Translations under genes and position numbers: made by a program | The notes under the pieces: model-generated | The model's input: only the letters and a program-made list of their open reading frames with translations | Database searches by the model: none | Told to the model about the DNA's origin: nothing | Shown: in pieces, positions 1 to 10,984 of the stretch | Position numbering within the stretch: the first letter of the stretch is position 1 | How the letters are laid out: each line of letters begins with the position of its first letter | Assembly: GCA_004352715.1 (NCBI GenBank) | Contig: SCFE01000079.1 | Location: forward strand, 14,265-78,264 | Length of the DNA stretch: 64,000 nt | Direction: 5' to 3' | Origin: Hofstenia miamia | Lineage: Eukaryota; Xenacoelomorpha; Acoela

Positions 1-278
1 GTGTATGTTATACTTTGGTAAGTATATTTAATAATTTTAATAAAAATATATAAATTTCTAATTGCAAACATACAGTAAATATAATAAACTACGACGAAAA
101 ATTTTTATATGTCAAGGCTATAATCCGTATTAAGTTTTATATTATGTCATAGATTTCTACCAATCAAAAGTATTGTTACAGCATTAGTAGTATTTGAGAA
201 ACTTTTTAATGTGATAATCGTTTTAATAAAGATTAAATGTTGTTTTAATGGGATTAAATTATGATTTAGAATATTATA
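1..278. other. AT-rich non-coding sequence
   Basis: No open frame, splice-bounded exon or transposon signature is visible. Very AT-rich sequence leading into the left arm of the large inverted repeat. Confidence 0.5.
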
Positions 279-1049
279 ATTATAATTAATGTTTTAAGGT
301 GTGCTTTGTAGAAATTATTTAATTTGTTTTTGAATGAATAGTTCAATGTAATTTAGTTAATTTATTCAATGCCATTTGATTTAGAAAGTTATCATAGAGT
401 TTTTCAAATGGCGGCATTGCAACCTATTTTGTTTACTGTTGTTGTCCTCGATTTTTATATATTCATCATAGTGTGTGTCTTTGACGAACCTTGTTATGGT
501 TCTTCATTGATATATGCTTAGGCTTAAATACATTTCAACATTAAAAGGTGTATTACGTAACTACTTTATTGAAGGCAAGTATTCGACAAATGCGAGGCAC
601 TTCAAAAGTTAATTTTAATTGTCAGTTGCAGCAATTTTTGTGGCAACGTGAATTTAAGAACTTTTCTACATTTTTTTTCATATTTAGAATGCATTGCAGT
701 TGTGTATCCTGCTTAGATTTGTAAATAAATTAAATTCTTTTCAGTGGAGTAGATTCTCCCAACCTCATTGCTTTGGATAATGAATATGTAAATTTAATTT
801 TAATGTTGAAATGTATTTAAGCCTAAGCATATATCAATGAAGAACCATAACAAGGTTCGTCAAAGACACACACTATGATGAATATATAAAAATCGAGGAC
901 AACAACAGTAAACAAAATAGGTTGCAATGCCGCCATTTGAAAAACTCTATGATAACTTTCTAAATCAAATGGCATTGAATAAATTAACTAAATTACATTG
1001 AACTATTCATTCAAAAACAAATTAAATAATTTAAAACATTAATTATAAT
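279..1049. repeat. Large inverted repeat (fold-back) ending at an assembly gap
   Basis: The left arm 279-546 is the reverse complement of 798-1049, with a 251-bp unique spacer between. By eye the arms match base for base except for one roughly 16-bp block around 295-313 that is absent from the right arm. The right arm runs directly into the 1000-N gap, so the true length is unknown. It could be a fold-back or TIR-type element, or an assembly artefact at the gap edge. No transposase is visible in the spacer. Confidence 0.85.
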
Positions 1050-2049
1050 NNNNNNNNNNNNNNNNNNNNNNNNNNNNNNNNNNNNNNNNNNNNNNNNNNN
1101 NNNNNNNNNNNNNNNNNNNNNNNNNNNNNNNNNNNNNNNNNNNNNNNNNNNNNNNNNNNNNNNNNNNNNNNNNNNNNNNNNNNNNNNNNNNNNNNNNNNN
1201 NNNNNNNNNNNNNNNNNNNNNNNNNNNNNNNNNNNNNNNNNNNNNNNNNNNNNNNNNNNNNNNNNNNNNNNNNNNNNNNNNNNNNNNNNNNNNNNNNNNN
1301 NNNNNNNNNNNNNNNNNNNNNNNNNNNNNNNNNNNNNNNNNNNNNNNNNNNNNNNNNNNNNNNNNNNNNNNNNNNNNNNNNNNNNNNNNNNNNNNNNNNN
1401 NNNNNNNNNNNNNNNNNNNNNNNNNNNNNNNNNNNNNNNNNNNNNNNNNNNNNNNNNNNNNNNNNNNNNNNNNNNNNNNNNNNNNNNNNNNNNNNNNNNN
1501 NNNNNNNNNNNNNNNNNNNNNNNNNNNNNNNNNNNNNNNNNNNNNNNNNNNNNNNNNNNNNNNNNNNNNNNNNNNNNNNNNNNNNNNNNNNNNNNNNNNN
1601 NNNNNNNNNNNNNNNNNNNNNNNNNNNNNNNNNNNNNNNNNNNNNNNNNNNNNNNNNNNNNNNNNNNNNNNNNNNNNNNNNNNNNNNNNNNNNNNNNNNN
1701 NNNNNNNNNNNNNNNNNNNNNNNNNNNNNNNNNNNNNNNNNNNNNNNNNNNNNNNNNNNNNNNNNNNNNNNNNNNNNNNNNNNNNNNNNNNNNNNNNNNN
1801 NNNNNNNNNNNNNNNNNNNNNNNNNNNNNNNNNNNNNNNNNNNNNNNNNNNNNNNNNNNNNNNNNNNNNNNNNNNNNNNNNNNNNNNNNNNNNNNNNNNN
1901 NNNNNNNNNNNNNNNNNNNNNNNNNNNNNNNNNNNNNNNNNNNNNNNNNNNNNNNNNNNNNNNNNNNNNNNNNNNNNNNNNNNNNNNNNNNNNNNNNNNN
2001 NNNNNNNNNNNNNNNNNNNNNNNNNNNNNNNNNNNNNNNNNNNNNNNNN
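1050..2049. other. Assembly gap (1000 N)
   Basis: Exactly 1000 N, probably a fixed-size placeholder. Its right edge interrupts the gag frame of retroelement G0. Confidence 0.99.
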
Positions 2050-2783
2050 GTTGCCTTACATGGTATTGTATCATTGTGACTGTTCTCTGGCAGCATCAAG
2101 TTCTCATAGATCTGTTTCTTTTGTCTAGTCATTTGTTCACTAACTGTGAGTTGACTTGTCACCACCCTTGTTATCTTGTTGATAGTTTTCCTTTTCTCTT
2201 GTTCCTCCTCTTCTTCCATTTCTCTGAAGTGTTTTTTGAAATTCATGGGTGATGCTTGTAAGCTCCTTTCCTCTCCCTGTTCAATTGTTCTTTCATACAT
2301 TGCTGTCACTTTCAGGTTCTCTCCTTCATCTTCTCACAGTTTTTTCAGTTTCCATCTGAGATCCTCTATCTCTCTCTTCTGATTTTCATGATCTTCATCT
2401 CTGTCTAACTCTGTTGATCTAAGTTTATCTTTGAGCTGTTTGATCTCTTGGGCTTGGATATCATTGTCAAGGATTAGTTGCCTATTCACATCTTCCTATT
2501 GTTGGCATATCTTCTCCCATTTCTGGTTCTGTTCTTGAAAAGCTTCATTTGACTGTGCCAGCTGATTTGTTAGTGCCTTGATATCTCTCTGGAAATCATC
2601 ACTTTGATTATCCAGATGGTTGTGCATTTCAATCTTCAGTTTGCTTAGTGGGTTCTCATTCTCTTGTTCCAATGTCAACATTCTTTCCATTAATTGTTGT
2701 ATCTTGGCTCTCAATAATGTTTCCATTTCATTTGTTTGGCGTAGGATGTTTAAAACTTCATTTGATCCTGTTTCTGGAGACAT
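2050..2783 (-). pseudogene. gag: Gypsy-type gag, element G0 (5-prime part only)
   Basis: Minus-strand frame starting with ATG at 2783, immediately downstream of an LTR-like segment, and truncated by the gap at 2049. The product is a charged, Glu/Gln/Lys-rich coiled coil. It aligns with the N-terminal gag region of G2 (shared blocks such as QLIxDND...ELxQLKDKLR and an Ile/Thr-rich segment before a DTIPCKA/NMIPCKA motif). In-frame stops lie near 2493-2495 and 2340, so the copy is dead. No primer-binding site like that of G1 and G2 is visible between LTR and ATG. Confidence 0.65.
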
Positions 2784-2786
2784 TTT

Positions 2787-3375
2787 AATATCACCTACCA
2801 GGCATTATCACTGTTTATCTACTGTTACTTTATAATGTTTGCTGTGTTATTGCAGGTAAGGATTTACTTGTTGTTACTGCTTGACTAGTTTCTTCTGTTA
2901 ACTTATGTAACCTAGAATTAACTGCTCACCTTTTAGGTGACAAAGCCATGCAGTTAACTCTCTAACAATCTTTTGATGGGCATCTGCCCAAAGCAGATCT
3001 CCACATCCAGTTTCACTGTTAATATGAAACAAAATAAGAATTCTGAATAAAATTCTTTATTAACTTCTTACAGGGGTTTTAATCTATTTATAGTATTTCT
3101 AAAAGAAGTGCCTGTTGATTCAAATTTGAACTTTCTAACAAGATGGCAGCTGAAAATAATGAAAGTGTCACTTAGTCAAAAAGTATTTTTATTGACAGAC
3201 ACAAATATCTCTTTTTTGACACATGTTGTTTCTTAGTTGCATATTACAAATAATTCTGAAATAACACTAATTGATTTAATTAGAATATTTTTAATCAAAT
3301 TCTTTTCAATCTTAATCTCTTCTTGCAATGTTTGCAGCTTATTTACGATTTTATTTGGATGATGCTACATGCCCC
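2787..3375 (-). repeat. LTR-like segment between G1 and G0 (divergent U3)
   Basis: 2795-3020 is clearly homologous to the U5-side portions of the LTRs at 12784 and 18646 (shared CTACCAGGCATTATCACTG and GGGCATCTGCCC blocks). From 3021 to 3375 the sequence is unrelated to them. On the minus strand its start (TGTAGCATCATCC) follows a purine tract, GAGGGGGGCA, at about 3369-3378, as a 3-prime LTR would. It therefore looks like the 3-prime LTR of G1 and at the same time the 5-prime LTR of G0, but with a U3 different from that of the G1 5-prime LTR. Confidence 0.6.
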
Positions 3376-6357
3376 CCTCAGCTTGTGTTATTTTCAGCAC
3401 AGCTTGTTCTCCATGCACTAAAGTGTCCGCCTTCTGAATTATTGCTTCAGCCTGCTGATCAGTCCACATTGTTTTCTCGAATTCCATTTGCTTTGTCATT
3501 TTAAGAACTGCCTCTCTTTCAGTTGTTACAATGTTGGCGTATTTCAGGAACCATGCTTCTCAAATATCTTCTGCTATCAGCATTATTTCTCTTAATTCTT
3601 TGATTTTCTGTGAAAAGATGTCATTGTATTTGTGATATAATTGTATTCCTTTAATGCTGATCATGAGTGTCATTTGTGCATCAGCTCTGCTTGTGTGTGC
3701 TAGATCTTCTCTGATTTGGTTGTCAGGGTAGAAAAACATGAAGACTTTCCAAAGACTCAGAGTATTTGCTACATCCTTGTAAAAGAAACTGATGTTGTCC
3801 CTTACTTCTTTTTCTGTTATATTATTAGGATTGTTTTTATTTATCCGCATCATTGTGATGATTTCTACCTGCTTTGTGACATCATATTAGTGGTATTTCC
3901 TTTCCCATATGTCTGTCCAAACTATGTCATTTACTCTGGAAAATAGCATTATGGCTCTTGGGTTCCATTCCTCTATTTCCTTTCTGAGATCTTGCAGTTT
4001 TATGTTGATGGGTCTTCCTTGTGTGTACAGCTGGTCTGGTGTTATCATGCCTTCAATATAGACCCTTTCTCTATTGTTGTTTCATAGCATTATTTCTTTT
4101 GACTTTTTATAGTTGTCCCACTCTATCATGGCCTTTGCTTTTCTTTCTGCATTTACATATGACTTATACTTGTGAAGGAATGTCTTTGCAACCTTAACTT
4201 CTTTTGGTAATCTCCATTGTGGGAGGACCATTGGTATCACAACAGTTTCTGGCAGTGTGCATATTAGGATTTTTGTCTCTATCTATCTTTCTATGTGTGG
4301 ATATGAGCCTTCCATTGTTGATGCTGTGGCTAGGCCTATTGTGGCAGGGTAATTCATCTTAGCTTCCAAAATTGTATCCCAGAATGCTTGTGTTAATCCC
4401 CTCCAGCTTAATTTTAATCGTATTTCTTCTTTGATTTCTATTCTTGATGTGATACATTCAACATCTACAGCCAATTGATTATATGGTTTTAGTAACTCTT
4501 CCAGTTCTGTTCGTGTGAATGCTTCAGTAAACATAAGTTTCATTGTTGCCACTGTTTGCTGTTCTCTGATGCTCTGGAAATTTCTTTCCTTTATATCTCT
4601 AGCTTCTTTTGTAATTTTGATTTCAACCAGGAACCACTTGTCATCAGTGTCTATCCATTCTATTGTTTTGGCTGGACTGATCTCTCCCCATTTCTCAATA
4701 TTTATTCTATCGATTGTTTGTTGTGTTTTGGGAGATAATAGTAGTCTGGATGATGTGAGTAGTTGTTCCTCCTCTAGCATTTCTGCTTGGGATTTTGTAA
4801 CCATTTAACAGACTTCTACTGATTCCGTTATGCCTCCTTGTTTCATCATCTCTGCACTTTGAATGATCTTAGTAAATGTGCACCACAGACTATCTCTTTC
4901 ATAGCATTCCATCTCCTGATCAAGGGTTCTCTGCATGTTCTTCTGTGTTAGCATTCTCCTCATTTCAGCTGTGCTTGCAAGTTTCCTTTTAATAATTTTC
5001 TTTGTTGTGAGCCATGGTTGGTTTTGGAGTTGCTTCATCCGTATTTCGGATGTTGCTCCCCACATATACTTTTGCATGGGCTCATCAAATATTGTGATTT
5101 CACTAGGGAATATCTCCATCTTATTTGCAATGCTTATTACTGACATTTTCCCTAGCAGATTCTCATTCATTATTGTTCTGCTGAGCATCTTTTCTATCAT
5201 TTGCACTGGCTTTTCTGATTGATTTGGTGATTCTAGTTTCCTGGTGTGACCTTTTAGTAGCCAATTCTTTGTTTTCATGTTTATTGGGGCTATCGCTATT
5301 TCATATTTCTTTGCCTTCACTAGTTTGTGGCAGGTGTGTCATGAGATTGGTAGTTTTATCTCAACATCTTCTGTTCTGAATATCGCTAGTATCCACACCG
5401 TCGTTCTATAGCATTCTTTTCTTCAAATAATTATTGTTTGAAGTCTTTTTTCGTATTCAATTCATAGGCTCTATTTATCTCCATCAACACCATTTCAACT
5501 GATTTATGAAACTTCCATGAAGGTGCATCAATTTTTATTTCTGGCCAACCTTCCTCTACTTTCTGTTGCAACTTCATATTCTTCCAAATCGTTTGGATTT
5601 GTTGTAAGTGCTCTTGTTGTTGCATCAGACTACACTTTATGAATAATGTATTGGCTTTTTCTATTCCATCTATGTCTGTTGTTAGTTCTATTTTTTTCAT
5701 CTGCCTATAGAGGTTGATCGCTATGCATGGATCTACCATAATTCTGTAAATCTGTGCCCAGTAATCTATCTGTAGGTCGAATCATATTAGCTCTGGGATC
5801 ATTGTGGTTTTTGGTGTTCTCACCCATGGGAAGATATTCTCGCCTAACCAGCATGAAACTTCTAAGTGCTCAGGAATGTCTTCTTGTGTTGATATTGTTA
5901 AAATTACTACTCTGATGTTTTGCACTCTTGCCATTCTCATTGTGTCATCTATTTTCTTTTCAAAGTTTTTTGTATATTCTTTTTGTTTTAATATATATAT
6001 AATTGTGAGATTTTCTTCATCCATGTTTATCTCCTGTATTGCAGCGATTTTCTCTTTGTAGGCCATTATCGCTTGTGTTGTATCCAATGTGAATGCATCA
6101 TCAAATACAACGTGAACTGTACTGTGCATATATGGCCTTTCTAATGTTTTGTTCATCTCTTGCGGATAACTTATGATGTCATTTACTTTTGGTCTATTAT
6201 TTGCATCAAGCACAATTGGTAGATACTTCCCTTCAATTCTTGCCACTTTTCATATATGAGTTTTTGTCTCTGGGGATAGCTTTGCGAATGCATTATAATG
6301 CATCTTTGATGTACCCATAAAGTAAGGGTGTAAGGTTTCTCCATTGATCTTCAACAT
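3366..6357 (-). pseudogene. Third ORF of Gypsy element G1, unknown function
   Basis: After integrase, and before the polypurine tract, a region of about 1000 codons is open apart from scattered stops. It reads in one frame from ATG at 6357 to about 5431 and in a second frame from about 5420 to 3366, so one frameshift near 5430 is implied. In-frame stops occur near 6250, 5781, 5340, 4805, 4281, 4085, 3899 and 3557. The product is hydrophilic and predicted mostly helical. I see no signal peptide, no transmembrane anchor and no Cys pattern, so although it sits where env lies in errantivirus-like elements, nothing supports an envelope. I do not recognise the family. The long conserved frame shows it was once a real gene of the element. 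Confidence 0.55.
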
Positions 6358-6419
6358 TCATTTTTCTCCTTCTTTTGATCTTATGGTTCATTCTGAAGTT
6401 GTTTCTGAGGAGGCGTGTA

Positions 6420-6850
6420 GCTGAGTCATCCTTAGTGGTTGTTTACTGGTGCTTGGTTCACAGTCTGAGGGCTGTGAATCTGTGCTAATATTTTCTACTG
6501 ATTCGCCCTTGAATCAGCTCACAGTTACTCCTACTAGCACTTGACCAGCTGTGGTTCCAGATGAGATGACGTCAGCCTTGAATCACTTTTGTATCTCCAT
6601 GATTCTTCCACCACTTACACCTTCCCCTGGAACTCCTCATGTCTCACCACCCTTGAATCAGCGTTGTGGACTCTGGGAGGGAAAGTTGTGCTGCACACCA
6701 GTTCTCTGCGTGCCCTTGAATCAGCAGTGCAGATCCCTGGTGGGAGAGGCTTTTTGTCCATTGGTCTCTCTGCCCTTGAATCAGCCTTGAGGACTACTAG
6801 GACGCCTTCTCACTCTACGTCATCTATTCATTGGTTCCTTGTTCTCGTCC
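6420..6850 (-). repeat. Degenerate roughly 60-bp periodic repeat between integrase and ORF3
   Basis: The core CCCTTGAATCAGC (GCTGATTCAAGGG on the coding strand) recurs at about 6504, 6572, 6650, 6710 and 6772 with degenerate spacer sequence. On the coding strand it gives repeated Asp-Ser-Arg steps. A similar motif with the same spacing recurs between protease and reverse transcriptase. Confidence 0.6.
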
Positions 6851-8375
6851 CTTCTGCCTTTGATTCAACGTCCTGTTTGAGAACTTCTTCACACTCTCCT
6901 TCTCTTGTTCATTGTTGAGAGCTCCTCTGGTTGGGTTCTGCGTACTCTCTTTTTCATCAGGGGGTGCATCATTTTCTTCTAATTTCCTAAATGCAGTTAA
7001 TAAATTTATATCCCATGTTTCAGGGTCATATATAGGTTTATTTCTCACTGTCCTCTGGGGAAGCACTCTTCAGCTTGAATCATTGTCTCTGATATCTGCT
7101 GTGTACTCATCATCGAATTCTTCTTCATGTAAGCTGTCTAAATCATACATATCATATATAATTTCATTGCCATTAATTCGGCATATTTTGAATTCAGCAT
7201 TGTCATCTATTTCCATTTCTTCAATATCTGCTGTTGCTCTCTTCAGGTTTTGAAAATGTAATAGTATGTTATCATGTATGGACCTGACCACACTGTTTTT
7301 AACTTTCAGACCTGGTTTGTGTCTGTTAGTTTCATGGGTGCAAATGTGTATACTGTGTCACCTAGTTTATGCGCAATCAGTGTGAACACATATACTTGAT
7401 CTCCTACCTTGTGTGCGTGACCATAGATTTTTTTATTATAAATGCATTGCTGTCTCACTGCCGACTTTTTTATATTGTGACACATTGTTTTGTGAATTCC
7501 TGTGATCTGGTTTTTTAGTTGTTGTACATATGCGTTGTCCAATTTTCCACTGTAGTTGGTGTACTGCATCAAAAGCAGGGTTGCAGCTTCTCTTCCAAAC
7601 ATAGCCTTGAATGGTGATACTCCAGTCATTGCATGTACCAAGGTGTTGTAATAGTATTCGATCATTTTGATAACCTCTCTCCATCTGCTTCCTCCTATCC
7701 GTGTTGTTGCTACTCTGATTAGCTTGATTAGTGTTTGATTGAGTCATTCTACTGCTCCATTAGCCTGTGGATGATATGAGGTTGTTCGTCCACTTGCGAT
7801 TTCTAGGAGCTTTGCCATTTCTTGGAAAAGTCCACTTTTGAATTGAGGCCCCTTATCTGTTATGATCATTTCCATTGGTCCCAATCTCACTATCCACTCT
7901 TTTAAGACTATCTCAGCTGTGGTCTCTGCTGTGGTGTTTCACATCAGGACCATCCTTGCATATTTGGTAAAGTTATCTACCATTACTATTAGGTACTGAT
8001 AGCCTTCTGCATCTTTCAATAACATCTCCAAGTCTATATTGACTATTTTGTTAGGTTGAGTTGCTATGATTTTTTCTAGTGGTGCTCATTGTGTTGGAAA
8101 GTGCTGTTTGTTGCTGAGGAGGCATGTTGTGCACTTATTGATGATGTCTTCCACGACTTTCCTGATGGCTGTTGTTATGAATCTTGCATTGAATGTTTTC
8201 TCCATCTGTGTTATTCCTAAGTGACTCTTCTCATGTATCTTCCATATCAATTCTCTCTTGAAGTAGTTGGGTATCACAATTTGGTTATTCCCAGCTTTGA
8301 CGTATAGTAGTCCATTCCTGTTGATCTTCTATTTGTAGTGTTCACAGTATCCTGCTGTTATTTTAAATAGTGTGG
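6824..8375 (-). pseudogene. pol: Gypsy integrase, element G1
   Basis: Integrase domains in order on the minus strand: HHCC zinc module around 8250-8100 (HEKSH ... KCTTC), catalytic core around 8060-7700 (Asp in the VNIDLE-like block, second Asp in ITDKGPQF, third residue Glu before LNQTL), then C-terminal segment (GDQVYVF) and an acidic tail ending near 7070. Stops and frameshifts break it, including TGA directly after the catalytic-Glu codon at about 7742. It would have inserted the cDNA into the host genome. Confidence 0.8.
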
Positions 8376-8530
8376 TCCAGGACTCCCTGATCTTCTTTAT
8401 AATCTCACCTAGGATTAAGTCATCTTTTTGTTTGTTCACTATCTCTTGTTCCGTTATCTCTTCTCTTATCAGTATCAGTAGTACCACTTGACCTTTTTTG
8501 TCCACGTTTATCTCTGGTAGTCCTTCATAT

Positions 8531-9058
8531 TCAGTGTGTGGCAGGAACTGAAATTGCTTCTTCTCTCCATCTGGTATTCTGGAAGTGATGTCCAGAAGTC
8601 CGCATTATTATGTAATGTGCCCTTTCTATGTTTGATCGTAAATGTGAATTCATTTGGTATTCAATCCACCAAGATACTATTCCAGACTTGTCTCCTGAGA
8701 ACTTCTTCAGCCAGGCCAATCCACTGTTGTCCATTTGCACTCTAAATTCTCTTCTGATAAGGAAGTGTCGAAATTTCTTGATGCTCTCAATCAATGTGAG
8801 CATCTCTACCTTGGTGGAGCCGAAGTTCTCTTCACTTGCCCTCAGCTTACAGCTGAAGAACTGAATGGGTAATTCTTTCCCGTTTCTTGTTTGTCCCAAT
8901 GTCACTTCAATTGCTACCTTGCTTGCATTGCAATCTAGTATGAATTTCTCATTGTAATCTGGTGTGTTGAGGGAGGGTAATTTCGCGAGTTCTTCTTTGA
9001 TGTTGCCCAATTCCTCCTGCTCTTGCCAGGTCCATGTGAATGGTACTGACTTCCTCAT
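8531..9058 (-). pseudogene. pol: Gypsy RNase H domain, element G1
   Basis: Tether and RNase H region downstream of reverse transcriptase, starting MRKSVPFTW. It contains the LGQ...ELPIQFFSCKL and later RREFRVQMDNSGLAWL blocks typical of Ty3/Gypsy RNase H. The usual TDAS motif with the first catalytic Asp reads DCNAS here: Asn replaces Asp. The same change is present in G2. Separated from RT by frameshifts. Confidence 0.75.
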
Positions 9059-9265
9059 TAATCAGGTCATCTTCACTGTCTTGCCAGCTATATTTGAAGT
9101 AAAGGTTCCATAATAATTGAAGAATCCCATAATTCTCTGTATATCTTTTTTGTTGTTTGGTTTTTCTATTTTTCAGATCATCTCTCTGGCATCGTCCTTC
9201 ATGCATATTCTGCCCTTCTCTATCATTCTTCTGAGGAACACTATTTTCTCTTTCAGGATGTCCCA

Positions 9266-9947
9266 ATTATTTCTGTTAATGCAAAGTCCCACATTTTCTA
9301 GAATCGTTAATTTCCTCCCATTTTTTCAGGTTTTCTTGGACTGTATCACTTGTGACTATGATGTCATCTATATAAGCATTGACTCCCTCTTCCATTCGAT
9401 GTGTCTTGTTCTTCAGTACCTTCATTATATACCTCTGAAATGTTGCTGGTGTGTTACAGAGTCTGAACGCAATATATATCCATTTGTACAGCCCATATGG
9501 GGTTATGAATGCTGTCTTCTTGATGGTGTCTTCTTCCATCTTCACCTGCCAGTAGGTCTTGCAAAAATCCAATGTTGTAAAATATTTATGTTTACTAGCT
9601 TTGTAGAGCATATCCTCTATCTGCTGTAAGGGGTATGAATCCTTTTTTGTTACCTCATTCAACTTGTGAAAATCAATACATAGACAGTATTTGTTTCCCT
9701 GTTTCACAAACATGGTTGGTGCTGCGTATTGGCTCTCACTTGGCCAAATAATTTTGTTGTTGATTAATTCTTCTAGTATATGATTGTATTCTTCTTTCAG
9801 CTGCTCAGGCACCCTTCTAACTGGTAGTTTGATCAGTTTGTCTGTTGTTGTGACGATTTTGTGCTTCTCACCTACTGCTTGACCTACACTTATCTCTCTG
9901 TAGTTGAATATATGTTTGTGTTTCTCTAGGAGTGTTCTTAGTTGCAT
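9266..9947 (-). pseudogene. pol: Gypsy reverse transcriptase, element G1
   Basis: About 223 codons open. RT motifs are in order: LCIDFHKLNEVT, the FTTLDF block carrying the first catalytic Asp, TAFITPYGLYKW, TPATFQRYI, and the YIDD active-site box near 9370. The domain order PR-RT-RH-IN identifies Ty3/Gypsy (Metaviridae-like) rather than Copia. The frame is lost after EENLKKWEEI near 9290 and continues in another frame (9266-8949), so the copy is not functional. Confidence 0.88.
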
Positions 9948-10039
9948 GATCTCCCATTATTCTAAATGTTGATAGTCCTCGTTGTTTATTTCGGGTATCC
10001 TGTATGTGTCTTCTTCTTCTGCTTTCATCCCAACGCCCT

Positions 10040-10160
10040 TCAGTCAGCTTTTGGGAGTACTCGCAACTTCAATGGTATTCATCCACTCGCCCTTGAGTCA
10101 GCCATGTGGAGTACTATCTGCTTTCCTTTGCAAGTCCTTGAGTTGACAATGCAAATTACT
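10040..10160 (-). repeat. CCTTGAxTC periodic repeat near the protease/RT junction, G1
   Basis: Three degenerate repeats of a CCCTTGAGTCAGC-like core at about 10028, 10089 and 10134, followed by GGGAGTACT or close variants. They encode repeated STP-x-LKG steps. The same three are present in G2 at 15706-15830. Confidence 0.55.
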
Positions 10161-10334
10161 CACTCCATCGTCATCTTTGATTGCCTTCCAGATGAGTCTG
10201 ATGTTAGTTTTGATGTATTTTCCGTATATTCTTATCTGAGATCTTTTCAGGTTCACATTCCAGTTCATAGCATTGAGAATTGGTATCCTTCCTTTTCCAT
10301 GTTTTATCATGCAGACACTAGATGGCATTGAGAC

Positions 10335-10881
10335 TCATTTGGTATTAATGCCTTTGTTGTCATATAGCATTATATCAGCTGTTATAGTGTCTTCCATCTC
10401 AATTGTGTGCATTTTCCATTGATGCGGCTGTAGGTGGATGTCTTCTTGCAGTTGAAATGTAACTGTTTTCTGCTTCTCCTGTTCCTCTTTGATTTCCATC
10501 TCCTCTTCTTTTACTTTTATGGTTTTATTTGCATAGTTAATGACACAACCGTTTTTTGTCAAAAAAATCGTTTCCTAATATGACTTCATATGGCAGTGAA
10601 TTGTTATGTGTATCCACTACTACTAGAGGTTGTTCAAACGTTGTGTTTGCGATTCTCATTTGTGCAACATTTATCATTCCTTTCATATCAATATAATCCC
10701 CTGAAGCATTAATTAATCTCTTGTTACAGCTCTTCATATCTTCTAATTTGAATCCCAATTTCATAGCGCATTCATCAGTAATTATAGATGTTGCTGCTCT
10801 GGTATCAATTGTTGCTTTTGTCATCACTCTGTTAATGGCTATTGTTATCATATTCATCATTTCAAGGTTCATTAGGATCAT
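10335..10881 (-). pseudogene. pol: Retropepsin-like protease, element G1
   Basis: Contains the retropepsin core: ATIDTRAATSII and a downstream VILGNDFF (the ILGxDF block). The catalytic triad D-T/S-G is D-T-R here, an Arg in place of the invariant Gly. G2 has the same substitution. A frameshift at the AAAAAA run near 10560 separates the ILGNDFF block from the following lysine/glutamate-rich linker. Confidence 0.75.
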
Positions 10882-10984
10882 TATTGATGCACGGTTGTCA
10901 TGAGTTGGCGCTCTACTTAGTTTTCCAACTCCTTGTTGGTTGGTGATGCTTTGTTGATTTCATCTTCTGTCTGTATTACATCCT

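Noticed and set aside
408-521. 37-codon ORF starting AAATGGCGGC inside the left inverted-repeat arm
   Set aside because: Good-looking start context, but very short, without homology, and present in a sequence duplicated as an inverted repeat; likely chance.
1050-2049. Long ORFs crossing N-runs (here and at 19470, 42817 and 45667)
   Set aside because: Open only because N codons cannot be read as stops; not evidence of coding.
2620-2835. Plus-strand ORFs opposite gag, ORF3 and pol of the Gypsy elements
   Set aside because: Shadows of minus-strand coding sequence; Ser/Cys/Phe-rich products typical of antisense frames.
3366-6357. Interpretation of Gypsy ORF3 as an envelope gene
   Set aside because: Position fits but no signal peptide, transmembrane segment or Cys pattern; hydrophilic helical product.
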